From CAYWXV01 sp964462535 (lineage in GTDB: Bacteria; Bacteroidota; Ignavibacteria; OLB7): 64,000 nucleotides of DNA. Under the pieces are notes generated by a model. The model was not told where the DNA came from and ran no database searches. It was given only the letters and a program-made list of their open reading frames with translations. This document shows positions 45,502-55,003 of the stretch, one piece after another (within the stretch, counting starts at the first letter, position 1; the number at the start of each line of letters is the position of its first letter). The stretch is from NCBI GenBank assembly GCA_964462535.1, contig CAYWXV010000002.1, forward strand, positions 193,610-257,609, read 5' to 3'. A program made the position numbers and the translations under genes.

Positions 45502-46125
45502 CTACTCCGATGAAAGAAGAGGTGGCTGTTGAGATGTCGATTCGTCCAGTTCGAGAGGCGCAACCACAAGCACCCCCTGTTCAACCGCCACGACGACTGC
45601 CTTGCTGCCACGCGGAAGCAGAGCGCCGTCACCAGTGGCGGTGTGATTGACCAGGCCGTTTCCGATCGGCACAAGGACTTCGCCGTAACCGATCTCGGGT
45701 ATCGCCACGCTGACCTCGCAGGTCCGGCCGACCAGGTCATTGATGGAATATCCGATTGAACTCTCCGCGTTGCGCAGAGGACGGATGTAGAGAAGGTAGA
45801 TGAGAGCGCCCATCACCGCGGCAATGGCGATGGCAACCGGGAGCACCCACGAAGCAGAGAGCGTCGAGTACCGGTTCAACATGATACCGGCACCACCGAA
45901 AGCAGTGATCGCACCGACAACGACCGCCGGTTTCAGAACGTCCAGGTGCCAGCCGTGACCATCACTACCTGCGTCGTGCGATCCGAACCCTGCGTGTCCT
46001 GCCTCGCCGCCACCGATGTCGGGGTGTCCGACATCGCCGTGTCCTCCGATCATGTCGCCGATAAGAAGAGCGACAACCGTGAAGATCACCCCTCCAATCA
46101 GACATCCCCAGTATAGTTCGAGCAT
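45502..46125 (-). CDS. NfeD-family membrane protein, flotillin partner
   Basis: 207 residues. N-terminal membrane segment, a Gly/His-rich loop (GGHGDVGHPDIGGGEAGHAG and SHDAGSDGHGWH) that could bind metal, two further membrane segments (ILPVAIAIAAVMGALIYLLY-type), and a C-terminal OB-fold (LVGRTCEVSVAIPEIGYGEV ... LPRGSKAVVVAVEQGVLVV) as in NfeD/YuaF proteins. Such proteins sit next to flotillin genes. First gene of the four-gene unit. The His-rich loop is unusual for the family as I know it. Confidence 0.85.
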   Translation of the reverse strand: MLELYWGCLIGGVIFTVVALLIGDMIGGHGDVGHPDIGGGEAGHAGFGSHDAGSDGHGWHLDVLKPAVVVGAITAFGGAGIMLNRYSTLSASWVLPVAIAIAAVMGALIYLLYIRPLRNAESSIGYSINDLVGRTCEVSVAIPEIGYGEVLVPIGNGLVNHTATGDGALLPRGSKAVVVAVEQGVLVVAPLELDESTSQQPPLLSSE

Positions 46126-46209
46126 GCTTGTTGGGTGTTCGCTATTGCCTGATCAGCGACAGGCGCGCTGACGTGCACGTCGGCCCGATGCCCCCGAGCT
46201 CCACCGGCA

Positions 46210-47172
46210 TCACCCCCCAGCGCCGATGCAGAGCCACGCCTGCTCCACGCTCCCGGCTTGCAGATGCGCGCGGGCTGCGCGATGACGCCATTCCCGTTCC
46301 CCCTCCGCGTTGCGGTCGCGACTCATCGCTGCCGCCACTTCTTCCATGCGTTCAGGGTTCGCCGCACGTTGCTCGATATCTAGATCGTCGGCATCGTTTA
46401 GCGAGGCCGCTCGTTCCCGGACGCCCGCCCAGTATGCGCTGACGGCCTCCGGTGTCGGTAGCTGGGCAACACCCGCAAGGCGGGCTAGCTCGTTGCCGGT
46501 GAGCCATGGACTCGTGCGGACGTCGTCGGGAAGGCCATCGAAACCGACGCCGATCCCAGCCGGCTTGGGGAGCGTGAAGATCGCAGCTTCATTGGCGTGA
46601 CAATAGAGAGGGCCCCCCATCCGGGCTACAAGGTCGAGGCGATGCGCATCGAGGTACTTTCCGTTGAACACCGACTCCTTGATATGGAACATCACCACTT
46701 CACCGATCATCAGGTTCCCGGAAGCCGGCTTTCCCCCAAGGTCGATGTGATGAAGCAGCTTGCACTCCATGACCATTGGAGATTCCGCAACACCCGGTGG
46801 AGCGATTCGATGACTGGGGAGTTTTGTAAAGCCCGATTTCACCCACTCGTCAACACCCGCATCGAAATTGCTGGAGGCGAGACTGGCCTGTCCGACCATC
46901 GAGTACGTGACGGCAGACACAGTAAACTCACCCGTCTCCTTGATGTTCAGGAACGTGTGTTTGGGGGATCCATCTGTACCACGGTAGGCCGGTGAAAAGG
47001 CTATCACGGGGGGGTTGGCGCCGAATGCGTTGAAGAAGCTGAACGGGGAGAGGTTCGGAACTCCCTCCTTATTGACCGTTCCGACGAAGGCAATCGGCCG
47101 CGGTGCAACGCCGGCCAGAAGGTACCGATGCGATTCTTCGTGAGGTATCGTCGTGGGATCGATGTGGCGCAT
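46210..47172 (-). CDS. flavin-reductase-like (FMN-binding split-barrel) protein with C-terminal extension
   Basis: 320 residues from ATG 47172 (MRHIDPTTIPHEESHRYLL); the frame extends to 47253 without similarity. The first ~210 residues match the flavin reductase/FMN-binding split barrel: VAPRPIAFVGTVNKEGVPNL, SPFSFFNAFGANPPVIAFSP, DTFLNIKETGEFTVS-type strand and VGEVVMFHIKESVFN-type strand. The last ~110 residues (LPDDVRTSPWLTGNELARLA ... MEEVAAAMSRDRN) are an extra helical region I cannot name. Lies ~95 bases after PNP. Confidence 0.82.
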   Translation of the reverse strand: MRHIDPTTIPHEESHRYLLAGVAPRPIAFVGTVNKEGVPNLSPFSFFNAFGANPPVIAFSPAYRGTDGSPKHTFLNIKETGEFTVSAVTYSMVGQASLASSNFDAGVDEWVKSGFTKLPSHRIAPPGVAESPMVMECKLLHHIDLGGKPASGNLMIGEVVMFHIKESVFNGKYLDAHRLDLVARMGGPLYCHANEAAIFTLPKPAGIGVGFDGLPDDVRTSPWLTGNELARLAGVAQLPTPEAVSAYWAGVRERAASLNDADDLDIEQRAANPERMEEVAAAMSRDRNAEGEREWRHRAARAHLQAGSVEQAWLCIGAGG

Positions 47173-47268
47173 GATAAGCGACAAGAAGTGACGGTTGGGG
47201 CCGGGAAGGTAATCAGATACGGGGAATACCGAAGGGATTCGTAGCGCCAACACCGGGCCGCGCGTGCC

Positions 47269-48003
47269 TCACGCTGAGAGAGCCACCTCGATCGCCGCAC
47301 GGAGTACTGGCATACGGCGATGCACGACGCCGAGCACCTCGTCGTGCGACAACACGCCACGATGCGACACATCGGTCGCGACGTTCGTTATCAACGAAAG
47401 CCCGATAGAGCGCATCCCCAGGTCACGGGCAGCCAGAACCTCGGGCGCTGTCGACATGCCGACTGCATCGGCCCCCATTGTTCTGAGCATACGTATCTCC
47501 GCCCGTGTTTCGTACGACGGACCGATCATCATTGCATACACACCCCGCTTCACGGCAATGCCTGCCGAGGTGCATCGCGTCTCGACCTCTCGGCAGAGGT
47601 CTGCGTCCAGCGTGTCACGGGGATTCGACCCCCGGGAACGAGACGCGAGTCCCGCAACGTTGCTCCCCGGTGTCGGAATGATATCGTCGATCAACATCAG
47701 GTCGCCTGCGCTGAAGCGTGGGTTCAACCCACCAGCGGCGTTGGTCACAACCATACGACGCGCCCCCCTTTCCCAGGCCTGGCCAACGATACTGACCACG
47801 TCACGTGTGGTCCATCCCTGGTAGAGATGTCTTCTCCCAACCGATACGAGCACGTGGTCGTCGCCACGACGCCAGAGCGCAACCGCTCCACGATGTCCGG
47901 GCACTCCGCTCTCCTCTTCCGTCTCTATCTCAAGCTCGTCTGTGGCGAATATTGACGACATCCCGGATCCGAGGATCAGCAACGATGTGACGGGAGCGTC
48001 CAT
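47269..48003 (-). CDS. purine nucleoside phosphorylase
   Basis: 244 residues. Phosphorolysis of purine nucleosides (inosine/guanosine) to base and ribose 1-phosphate. Signature blocks: RRHLYQGWTTRDVVSIVGQA, VVTNAAGGLNPRFSAGDLML and GPSYETRAEIRMLRTMGADA, VGMSTAPEVLAARDLGMRSI, SLITNVATDVSH. The N-terminal glycine loop (ILGSGMSS) is shorter than in longer PNPs. Begins at the base after the TonB receptor stop, so it shares that transcript. An MTAP-like substrate is an alternative. Confidence 0.9.
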   Translation of the reverse strand: MDAPVTSLLILGSGMSSIFATDELEIETEEESGVPGHRGAVALWRRGDDHVLVSVGRRHLYQGWTTRDVVSIVGQAWERGARRMVVTNAAGGLNPRFSAGDLMLIDDIIPTPGSNVAGLASRSRGSNPRDTLDADLCREVETRCTSAGIAVKRGVYAMMIGPSYETRAEIRMLRTMGADAVGMSTAPEVLAARDLGMRSIGLSLITNVATDVSHRGVLSHDEVLGVVHRRMPVLRAAIEVALSA

Positions 48004-50763
48004 CTACTTCCACTCGTACGTCGCGCGGAGCATTCCAAGCCGTCCGATAGCGGGCGTGCCAATGAATTCTGCATGGCGGAGGGCAAAGGGACTTTCATCC
48101 GCCCCCTCCACAAACGTCATGAGGTTCCGCACCGACAGTGACAACGCCACCCCCTCGATCCACGGCAGACGGTGCCCAAGAGTAAGGTCGACGGTCGAGT
48201 AGCCTGGGACGTCTCCAACGAAGACGCCCGACGAAACCGGGAATCCGTCGACGTGGCGGAAGAGAAGTCCACCGTTAACGCCGGTGGAGGGATCGTTGTA
48301 GTCGGCCGAGAGTGTGTACTTGAACTTCGGAGCGTTCAATGCGAGATCGCCGACGCCATCCAGGTTGGGGAGAAAATTCTTGTCGACGTACGATACGTTC
48401 AATCCCACCATGAGGGATGGGGTGACCGCGGCCCGTAGCGAGAGGTCGACACCATAGAGCGTGATCGACCCGAAATTCCTTGGTGCGAAGAAGACGGCCG
48501 TCGGGTCGCTGGCCTGCTCGGGTGATATCGTTGCTATCGGCGCACCAGTCAGCGCCGAGTCTCCCGCGACACCTGCGATCTGCGGTGCAAGAATGGATGC
48601 GTACAACGCTGCGCGCGCGGAGTCGGCATACCCTGTGCGGATCAGCTCGCTCCGCAGGTGCCTCTCGAGCCCGTTCAGATCATAGAAGACACTCGCGGTC
48701 ACGGTTCCGAGTGTGCCGACGAAGTCGGTGTAATGAGAGCGATAGAGATCTACATCAAGAATGATCTTGTCAAAGAGAACGCCCTGATAGCCCAGCTCCA
48801 CCGTTTGATTGATAGTCGGTTTGATCGGCGGCACGTTGGATGGATACCCCGACGAATCGAACGCCTCGGTCTCCCGGTTCAAGGTCCTGATATGGAGCGG
48901 AAGATCGGCAGGGGGTGGAGCAATGCCCTTCAACGTGTCGGTCGATCCCAATTCACGAAGCGTCTTGTTGACGAGTACGATAAGATTGTCCCAGACCTCC
49001 GTACCTCTCAGGTCGCTCATCGTGAGATACCTGTTACGGTCGTTGGCGAAGGCTGAGCGGACGAGCGGGACACCGTCGTCACCCAGCCTGAACGTGAATC
49101 CCGAGGAACTGAGACCGCTCGCGCGAACGTCGACCGCCGGCGTGCGTGTCACCAGGAGATCGAGGAACATGTCGTTGGTCGTCGGCGCACTGTAAGCGCT
49201 GTTGTACGTCAGCCGGATCGTCTGATCGTCCGTCGGTGTGAGGACAAGGGCCGCACGCGGTGATACGATTGGATCGGTGAGACGACTATGATTGTCCAGG
49301 CGGAGCGCCGCAACGCCCTGCAGCAGATTGGGAACGATCCTCCACTCGCCCTGCAGATATCCACCGACCTCCACGATTCCATCGTCGCCCTCGTTGCGAC
49401 CCGTGATCGTTGAGTCCGTGACGGGTGTCGTTATCAACAGGTCGGCACCATAGATGCACGATACTGCATCCGTCGGTCTCCATGCATGTTGAAGCTGAGT
49501 GACGAAGAGGGAGGATCGATCAACGACGGGATCGCCGCTGCGAAGGAGATACGAATCGCCTGCATCGCTCTTGTTGAAGAAGACCTGTGCGAACAGATCG
49601 TTCCACGTCGCGCGCAGCTGGTAGTATGTATAGATCCAATCGCGGGCTTGCGCCCCTCCAACGCCGGTGATATCGGGGTTGCGAAGTGCATCGTTGGCGC
49701 CGATGGAGAGTACGAGCGAGACGTCGTCGGTCGGAAGCCAGTCCACTCGTAGCTCGCCTGCCACGCGACGGACCGAGCTGTCCCGCAGCCCGATGCGGAG
49801 GGTGTCGGGAATGACGCCGGCGTGAGCGGGATCCGCCAGAAAATCGGCTCGCGACTTTGCCTCGGATGAATCGACGTACCCCCAGTCCTCTCCTGTCATG
49901 TACTGGCCCGACACTCGATATCCGAGGCGTTCACCAATTGTTCCCGCGTGGCGGAACATCCCCTGGAACAGATCGCGTTCCCCCACAGCAGCGGATAGCC
50001 ATGTGCCCGTCGATGAAAATGGAGACCGCGTGAGGATGTGCAGAACTCCGTTGGCGGTGTTGGGTCCATACAGGGCCGAACCGGGACCGCGAACGACCTC
50101 GATCTGCTGAATGTCCTCGTTGACAAGGGGTATGAAGTTGTAGGCGTTGAACCGGAGCGATGGGACGGAAGCGATTCTATTGTCGGTAAGAACGGTGAGC
50201 GTGCCACTGAACGCGTTGTTGAACCCACGCGATACCACCATGTTCTGCGAGATGCCTGACTGCACTATATCGAGCCCCTTCACGCCCCGCACGTGATCCA
50301 CCACCGCAACGACTGGCTGTGCCTCGATTGCCGCCGCATCGACGACGGTGACCGACGCCGGCGCCGAGGTTGCCTTCTCGGGCAGTTTCGATGCTGAGAC
50401 CACCACCTGTCCGAGGCCGATGACCGTCCGCGTCATCGAAATCTCGACACGAACGGTACCGTTCTCAGCAACCGTCACCTGACGTTCAACAGCTCGGAAC
50501 GAGAGGAATGTGCAAATGACTCGATAGTCGCCCGGGGGGACGTTGACGATGGAAAATCGCCCGCCTCGGTCAGCGATCGCCCCGACCTGACGCGCCCCCA
50601 GCGAGGCTCCCATAAGGCGAATCGTTGCGCCGGAGAGAGGCTCGCCCGATGCTGAATCGACGACACGCCCGGCCACGGTCCCCGTCTGTGCATGGAGCGT
50701 TGCGCAGAGTAGTAGTGATAGGCAGACGGGTACAAGAAATCGCGGAAAGATGTCGGAGGGCAT
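48004..50763 (-). CDS. TonB-dependent receptor with carboxypeptidase-like N-domain
   Basis: 919 residues. Signal peptide (FLVPVCLSLLLCATLHAQTG), then a CarboxypepD-reg-like domain (GTVAGRVVDSASGEPLSGAT, VNVPPGDYRVICTFLSFRAV), a plug (VVVSASKLPEKATSAPASVT, VRGVKGLDIVQSGISQNMVV, IEVVRGPGSALYGPNTANGV) and a 22-strand-type barrel ending in an aromatic last strand (GRLGMLRATYEWK). Outer-membrane importer; the downstream purine nucleoside phosphorylase hints at nucleoside-related cargo, by context only. Confidence 0.93.
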   Translation of the reverse strand: MPSDIFPRFLVPVCLSLLLCATLHAQTGTVAGRVVDSASGEPLSGATIRLMGASLGARQVGAIADRGGRFSIVNVPPGDYRVICTFLSFRAVERQVTVAENGTVRVEISMTRTVIGLGQVVVSASKLPEKATSAPASVTVVDAAAIEAQPVVAVVDHVRGVKGLDIVQSGISQNMVVSRGFNNAFSGTLTVLTDNRIASVPSLRFNAYNFIPLVNEDIQQIEVVRGPGSALYGPNTANGVLHILTRSPFSSTGTWLSAAVGERDLFQGMFRHAGTIGERLGYRVSGQYMTGEDWGYVDSSEAKSRADFLADPAHAGVIPDTLRIGLRDSSVRRVAGELRVDWLPTDDVSLVLSIGANDALRNPDITGVGGAQARDWIYTYYQLRATWNDLFAQVFFNKSDAGDSYLLRSGDPVVDRSSLFVTQLQHAWRPTDAVSCIYGADLLITTPVTDSTITGRNEGDDGIVEVGGYLQGEWRIVPNLLQGVAALRLDNHSRLTDPIVSPRAALVLTPTDDQTIRLTYNSAYSAPTTNDMFLDLLVTRTPAVDVRASGLSSSGFTFRLGDDGVPLVRSAFANDRNRYLTMSDLRGTEVWDNLIVLVNKTLRELGSTDTLKGIAPPPADLPLHIRTLNRETEAFDSSGYPSNVPPIKPTINQTVELGYQGVLFDKIILDVDLYRSHYTDFVGTLGTVTASVFYDLNGLERHLRSELIRTGYADSARAALYASILAPQIAGVAGDSALTGAPIATISPEQASDPTAVFFAPRNFGSITLYGVDLSLRAAVTPSLMVGLNVSYVDKNFLPNLDGVGDLALNAPKFKYTLSADYNDPSTGVNGGLLFRHVDGFPVSSGVFVGDVPGYSTVDLTLGHRLPWIEGVALSLSVRNLMTFVEGADESPFALRHAEFIGTPAIGRLGMLRATYEWK

Positions 50764-50820
50764 CGGGATTGGATTTGTCTCGGGAAATGCCGCCGAACAT
50801 ACGGAGTGCTCCCGGGATAC

Positions 50821-51366
50821 TCAACCCGGTCGATCGTCGATGACAAGCGCGTACATATCGTGATCCTCCCATACACCATTGATCATCACCATCTTCTGCG
50901 AGAAGCCAACTCGTCGGAATCCGCACTTCTCCAAGACACGACGGGATCCGATGTTCCTGGGCATCACGTTCGCTTCCAGACGGTGGAGTTCGAGGTCGTC
51001 GAACGCAAAATCAACGGCAAGCGCGAGTGCCGACGTCATGACTCCCTGCCCCTCCCACTCGTTGTCAATCGAATACCCAAATCGGCCATTCAAGAACACG
51101 CCTCGTTCGATGGCGACCAGGTTGACGGAGCCAATTATGGACTCGTCGTCGTCGGACGGGACGATAACGAATCGGTACTCTCCCCCTCGGCGATTGGCCT
51201 CCAGGTAGAGCATGATCCGCTGGTACTGGTACTCACGCGTGAAGAATGACGGCGGCGCAATCGGTGACCACGGTTGATGGTGGACTCGGTTGCGAAGGTA
51301 GTAGTCAACCATAGCCAGGACATCGTCTTCGTCCAGTGGTCTGAGTTGGAATGAAGGGACGGGCAT
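50821..51366 (-). CDS. GNAT N-acetyltransferase (RimJ/RimL-like)
   Basis: About 181 residues from ATG 51366 (MPVPSFQLRPLDEDDV), where the GNAT domain begins; ATGs at 51408, 51414 and 51438 would add a short unconserved N-region. Acetyl-CoA pattern NEWEGQGVMTSALALAVDFA and the RimJ/L-type ending HRLEANVMPRNIGSRRVLEK, CGFRRVGFSQKMVMINGVWE, DHDMYALV. Probably acetylates a protein N-terminus or an amine; substrate unknown. Upstream of, and co-directional with, the TonB receptor's 5' region. Confidence 0.87.
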   Translation of the reverse strand: MPVPSFQLRPLDEDDVLAMVDYYLRNRVHHQPWSPIAPPSFFTREYQYQRIMLYLEANRRGGEYRFVIVPSDDDESIIGSVNLVAIERGVFLNGRFGYSIDNEWEGQGVMTSALALAVDFAFDDLELHRLEANVMPRNIGSRRVLEKCGFRRVGFSQKMVMINGVWEDHDMYALVIDDRPG

Positions 51367-51681
51367 CGCGGAGAGAAGAGATTGCGGAACCGGAAGAGTC
51401 GATAACATACCCATTGCATGTGCAACGGGGAACACCATGCTGAGACCGGAATTCACGATAAGACCTGCCGACGCAGCCGATCACCAGCTTCTCCCCGCGA
51501 CGCGGACTGCAATCGTCCGAGCACTTTCGGTTTCGTGGTGCGTGTTCGGCGTGCGGACTGCAAGGTAATCGTGGGAGCGGCCCTGCCAGACTGTTGAGCA
51601 ACTCTCAGATCACGAGGCTGTTCAAGTCGCGTACGGTCAATGCGCGCTACGATGAGCGAATGCCGACAAAGGCAGCCGGAT

Positions 51682-51726
51682 CCCGGGAAAAAGAAAGAGC
51701 AGCCGGAGAATTCTCCGGCTGCTCTT
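51682..51726 (-). terminator. strong rho-independent terminator after trxA
   Basis: A perfect 32-base palindrome (51695-51726, 16-bp arms, tip GAATTC) followed on the minus strand by a T-rich run with a single C (51686-51694). It ends 27 bases beyond the trxA stop. Confidence 0.92.
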
Positions 51727-51752
51727 GGGATACGATTCTGCGAAACCTTCTA

Positions 51753-52082
51753 TCAGGCCGTCTGCGCGACATGGTTCTCGAGGGCCGATACGATTTCGTG
51801 CTTCGGCACTGCACCAACGATGCGCTCAACGACTTCGCCGTTCTTGAAGATCAGAAGGGTCGGGATGGAACGGATGCCGAACTGCATCGCAACGTTCGGG
51901 TTCGCATCCAGATCGAGCTTTCCGACCCGAGCGCGGCCTTCATATTCTACGGCGACCTCCTCGACCGCTGGAGCGATCAGACGGCAGGGGCCACACCAGA
52001 CTGCCCAGAAATCAACCAGGACCGGTTCGGGTGACTGCAGTACTTCCTGATCGAAATTGTCGTCGGTGAAAGTCTGTGCCAT
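51753..52082 (-). CDS. trxA: thioredoxin
   Basis: 109 residues from ATG 52082, the normal thioredoxin length; the frame continues upstream without similarity. Redox motif VDFWAVWCGPCRLIAPAVEE (Trp-Cys-Gly-Pro-Cys) and cis-Pro in IRSIPTLLIFKNGE. Cytoplasmic disulfide reductase. Followed by a strong terminator. Confidence 0.97.
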   Translation of the reverse strand: MAQTFTDDNFDQEVLQSPEPVLVDFWAVWCGPCRLIAPAVEEVAVEYEGRARVGKLDLDANPNVAMQFGIRSIPTLLIFKNGEVVERIVGAVPKHEIVSALENHVAQTA

Positions 52083-52161
52083 AATAGTTCTCCTTCGTGC
52101 TATATGTGCTTGTATGCTAGTCGTATCTCTGTTCAACGCACCGGTTCATGCCATCGGTTGC

Positions 52162-52935
52162 TCATCCACCGATCAACACCGATCCTCCGTTGACGTTCAA
52201 GACCTCCCCCGTAATGTACGAGGCCTGCCTTGAGGCAAGAAACGTTACAGCTGCCGCCACCTCGTCCGCCTCTCCAATTCTCCCCATCGGAATCGTACGC
52301 TCGATCGCTGCACGACGCTCCGCGTCCGCCAGCTCCGTCGCCGTCATATCTGTTGCGATCCAGCCGGGTGCAACGCAATTCACCGTGATGCCGAGCGGGG
52401 CCAGCTCAACCGACAACGACTTCGTCATCGCAATCAAACCTCCCTTGCTGGCCGCGTAGTGTGAGTAGTGCGACTCGCCCCGGATGCCTGACGTGGAGGA
52501 GACAAGAACGATCCGTCGGTTGGCACCGGGGTCGCCACTCTTCATCAGACGAAGCCCTTCATTGATGACGATGAAGGCCCCCGTCAGATTGGTGTTGATC
52601 GTCTCACGCCACTCGCTCAGCGACATCTCACCCATGACGCCCCGCTGCCATATGCCCGCATTGATCACGAGAAGGTCGAGACCACCCCATGATTCGTCAA
52701 TGCGTCTGAGCATCGTTGCGACAGATCGCTCCTGAGAAACGTCGGCCTTGAGGAGCATGTGCTCCAGGTGACGCTCCCCCAGCTCCAGCCCCAGAGACTC
52801 GGCTGCTGAGGCGTTTGCGCGATAATTGGCCGCGACGCGGGCGCCGCTCGCGGCTAGGGTTGTGGAGATGGCCCGCCCGATGCCCCGGGTCCCCCCGGTC
52901 ACCAGAGCGCGCATACCGCTCAGATCAAGAACCAT
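52162..52935 (-). CDS. SDR-family oxidoreductase, FabG-like
   Basis: 257 residues with the classical short-chain dehydrogenase pattern: cofactor motif ALVTGGTRGIGRAISTTLAA, LVINAGIWQRG (NAG), catalytic Ser in VLVSSTSGIRG, YxxxK in HYAASKGGLIAMTKS and VNCVAPGWIATDM. This is the 3-oxoacyl-ACP reductase subgroup, but FabG cannot be fixed without the fatty-acid cluster, which is not here. Lies between trxA and the dnaB-linked gene. Confidence 0.9.
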   Translation of the reverse strand: MVLDLSGMRALVTGGTRGIGRAISTTLAASGARVAANYRANASAAESLGLELGERHLEHMLLKADVSQERSVATMLRRIDESWGGLDLLVINAGIWQRGVMGEMSLSEWRETINTNLTGAFIVINEGLRLMKSGDPGANRRIVLVSSTSGIRGESHYSHYAASKGGLIAMTKSLSVELAPLGITVNCVAPGWIATDMTATELADAERRAAIERTIPMGRIGEADEVAAAVTFLASRQASYITGEVLNVNGGSVLIGG

Positions 52936-53060
52936 AATACACGTTGATCATACGCCCTCCGTCTCGGCGTCCCCGGTTGCAGGGTTATCAGGGAGTGTCG
53001 ATTGGAGAAAAGGCGGCGGAATATGCACCCGGGCGGGTTGTTTCACAACCCTGGACCCCT

Positions 53061-53558
53061 CTACTTACGCTTCATATCATTCTGGACTCCCTTCAAGACC
53101 GTTAGATCGTGTGCCAGATCAACCAGATTTCGCAGACTCCCTTGCGACATCTGATAGTAGGTAACATTGAATCTCTCAACATGCTCCTCGTCGGCCCCGA
53201 CAAGGAGACCTGCGATCAGCTCGCGGAGCGTTTCCGCCCCTGTGTGGAACTCCCTCTCCAACTGCGCAAATCCCTCGGCACTCCCGGCACTTCGTCGCAG
53301 CATGCCGTAGAGGCTGTAGAAGTGAGAGCCGTGAAATGCGAGGTCGTTGATGACCTGGTCGGCCTCCAGTTCTGCGGCCGTCTCGAGCATGAACCCGACA
53401 TCGTTTCTCTTGCGCAATCCCTCAGTCGACATGCCCTCGAGGTAATCGAGGACGTTGTTCGTGTCATCGGAGAAGGTCATTCGGGAATAATCGCGGTTGG
53501 CATTTCGCAGTGCGCTGTCGGCTGATGGCGAAGGACGCACCATCTGCGTTTGCTCCAT
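53061..53558 (-). CDS. protein of unknown function directly after dnaB
   Basis: 165 residues, no signal or membrane segment, predicted mostly helical: NVLDYLEGMSTEGLRKRNDV, LETAAELEADQVINDLAFHG and LVDLAHDLTVLKGVQNDMKR. I recognise no family. It begins 5 bases after dnaB, which suggests co-translation with the helicase, but that alone does not show a replication role. Confidence 0.65.
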   Translation of the reverse strand: MEQTQMVRPSPSADSALRNANRDYSRMTFSDDTNNVLDYLEGMSTEGLRKRNDVGFMLETAAELEADQVINDLAFHGSHFYSLYGMLRRSAGSAEGFAQLEREFHTGAETLRELIAGLLVGADEEHVERFNVTYYQMSQGSLRNLVDLAHDLTVLKGVQNDMKRK

Positions 53559-53563
53559 ATCCT

Positions 53564-55003
53564 TTAGAACGGAGGTTCATCCCCCGGCGGCGGGAGATAC
53601 TGCGGAGCGTTGTCATACTGGTAGGCGAGGTTCTCGAAGCGGGCGTACTCCTTGATGAACGCGACCTTCGCAATTCCCGTCGGACCGTTTCGCTGTTTTC
53701 CGATAATCAGTTCAGCCATTCCCTCGGTCGGCATTCCATCCTCGTCGACCTTGATGTCGTAGTACTCAGGCCGATGGACAAAGAGGACCACGTCGGCGTC
53801 CTGCTCGATCGATCCGGACTCGCGGAGATCACTCAGCATCGGGCGCTTGTCAGCACGTGATTCCACAGAGCGATTGAGCTGACTGAGCGCCACGATAGGA
53901 ATGTCCAACTCCTTCGCGAGCTGTTTCAGTCCACGTGAGATCATTGAGATTTCTCGTTCTCGGCTCTCGGCCTTTGGGGCGTGCATCAGCTGGAGATAGT
54001 CGACGACGATCATCTCGACGTGGTGCTCACGTCGCATGAGTCGGGCGCGCGCACGAAGCTCCATGATGCCAAGCGCGGGCGTGTCGTCGATGTAGACCGG
54101 CGCCTCCGCCAGACGGTGGACTGTCTTTACGATCGCCTGCCAGTGATCCGTCTTGAGATCTCCGGTGCGCAGTCGATGTGCATCCACTTTCGCTTCGGCG
54201 GAGATCAATCGCATCACAAGCTGCGGGGCCGACATTTCGAGCGAGAAGAATGCGACAGCCTTCTTGAAGTCGATCGCCGCATTCCTGGCAACGGAGAGGG
54301 CGAGACCGGTCTTCCCCATCGATGGGCGGGCAGCAATGATGATCAGATCAGACTTCTGATACCCACCCGTCAGATTGTCGAGCTTCACCAGCCCCGACGG
54401 AACACCGATAACACCCCCACCCTCCGAATGGCGATGCGAGATCATCTCCAGCATCTCCACCGTTTCGATCGCCAGGCGCTTCATCGTGTGATAGCCGCGG
54501 GTGCTACGGCTCTCGGCGATCTCGAAGATCTTCTTCTCGGCGTGATCGACCTCCTCGAAGGCGTCGGTCGTCTCGGAGTAGCAGTTGCCGATGATCTCCA
54601 TCGCGGCAGCGATCAGCTTTCTCTTGAGCGCCTTCTCGAAGACGATGCGGGCGTGATGCTCGACATTGGCCGCGGTCGGCGTCCGCATGTTGAGCTCGGA
54701 CAGGTAGTGCGATCCGCCGACGTCCTGAAGCTTGCCAATGCGACGCAGTTCATCATTGAGCGTTATGATGTCGATAGGCTGGTTGCGCTCCGAGAGGGCG
54801 ACCATAGCCTGGAAGATCACGCGATGGGTCTCGTGGTAGAAGGCATCCGCGTTCAGGATCTGAATGACCTTGTTCGACGCCTCCTTTTCCAGCATCATAG
54901 CCCCCAGCACAGCCATCTCCGCATCTTTCGAGTGCGGAGGGACGCGATCGCCCGGGAGGGCGTCGAGATGATGGATCTTCGAGCGCCGCCCGGCGTTCAG
55001 CAT
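53564..55003 (-). CDS. dnaB: replicative DNA helicase
   Basis: 479 residues from ATG 55003 (MLNAGRRSKIHHLDALPGD), normal DnaB length. The frame runs on to 55309, and a GTG at 55066 is a possible earlier start given the -7 box at 55205. N-terminal domain (PPHSKDAEMAVLGAMMLEKE), then the RecA-like core: ARPSMGKTGLALSVARNAAI (Walker A), VAFFSLEMSAPQLVMRLISA, IVVDYLQLMHAPKAESRERE (Walker B) and SQLNRSVESRADKRPMLSDL, RESGSIEQDADVVLFVHRPE. Unwinds DNA at the fork. Confidence 0.95.
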   Translation of the reverse strand: MLNAGRRSKIHHLDALPGDRVPPHSKDAEMAVLGAMMLEKEASNKVIQILNADAFYHETHRVIFQAMVALSERNQPIDIITLNDELRRIGKLQDVGGSHYLSELNMRTPTAANVEHHARIVFEKALKRKLIAAAMEIIGNCYSETTDAFEEVDHAEKKIFEIAESRSTRGYHTMKRLAIETVEMLEMISHRHSEGGGVIGVPSGLVKLDNLTGGYQKSDLIIIAARPSMGKTGLALSVARNAAIDFKKAVAFFSLEMSAPQLVMRLISAEAKVDAHRLRTGDLKTDHWQAIVKTVHRLAEAPVYIDDTPALGIMELRARARLMRREHHVEMIVVDYLQLMHAPKAESREREISMISRGLKQLAKELDIPIVALSQLNRSVESRADKRPMLSDLRESGSIEQDADVVLFVHRPEYYDIKVDEDGMPTEGMAELIIGKQRNGPTGIAKVAFIKEYARFENLAYQYDNAPQYLPPPGDEPPF

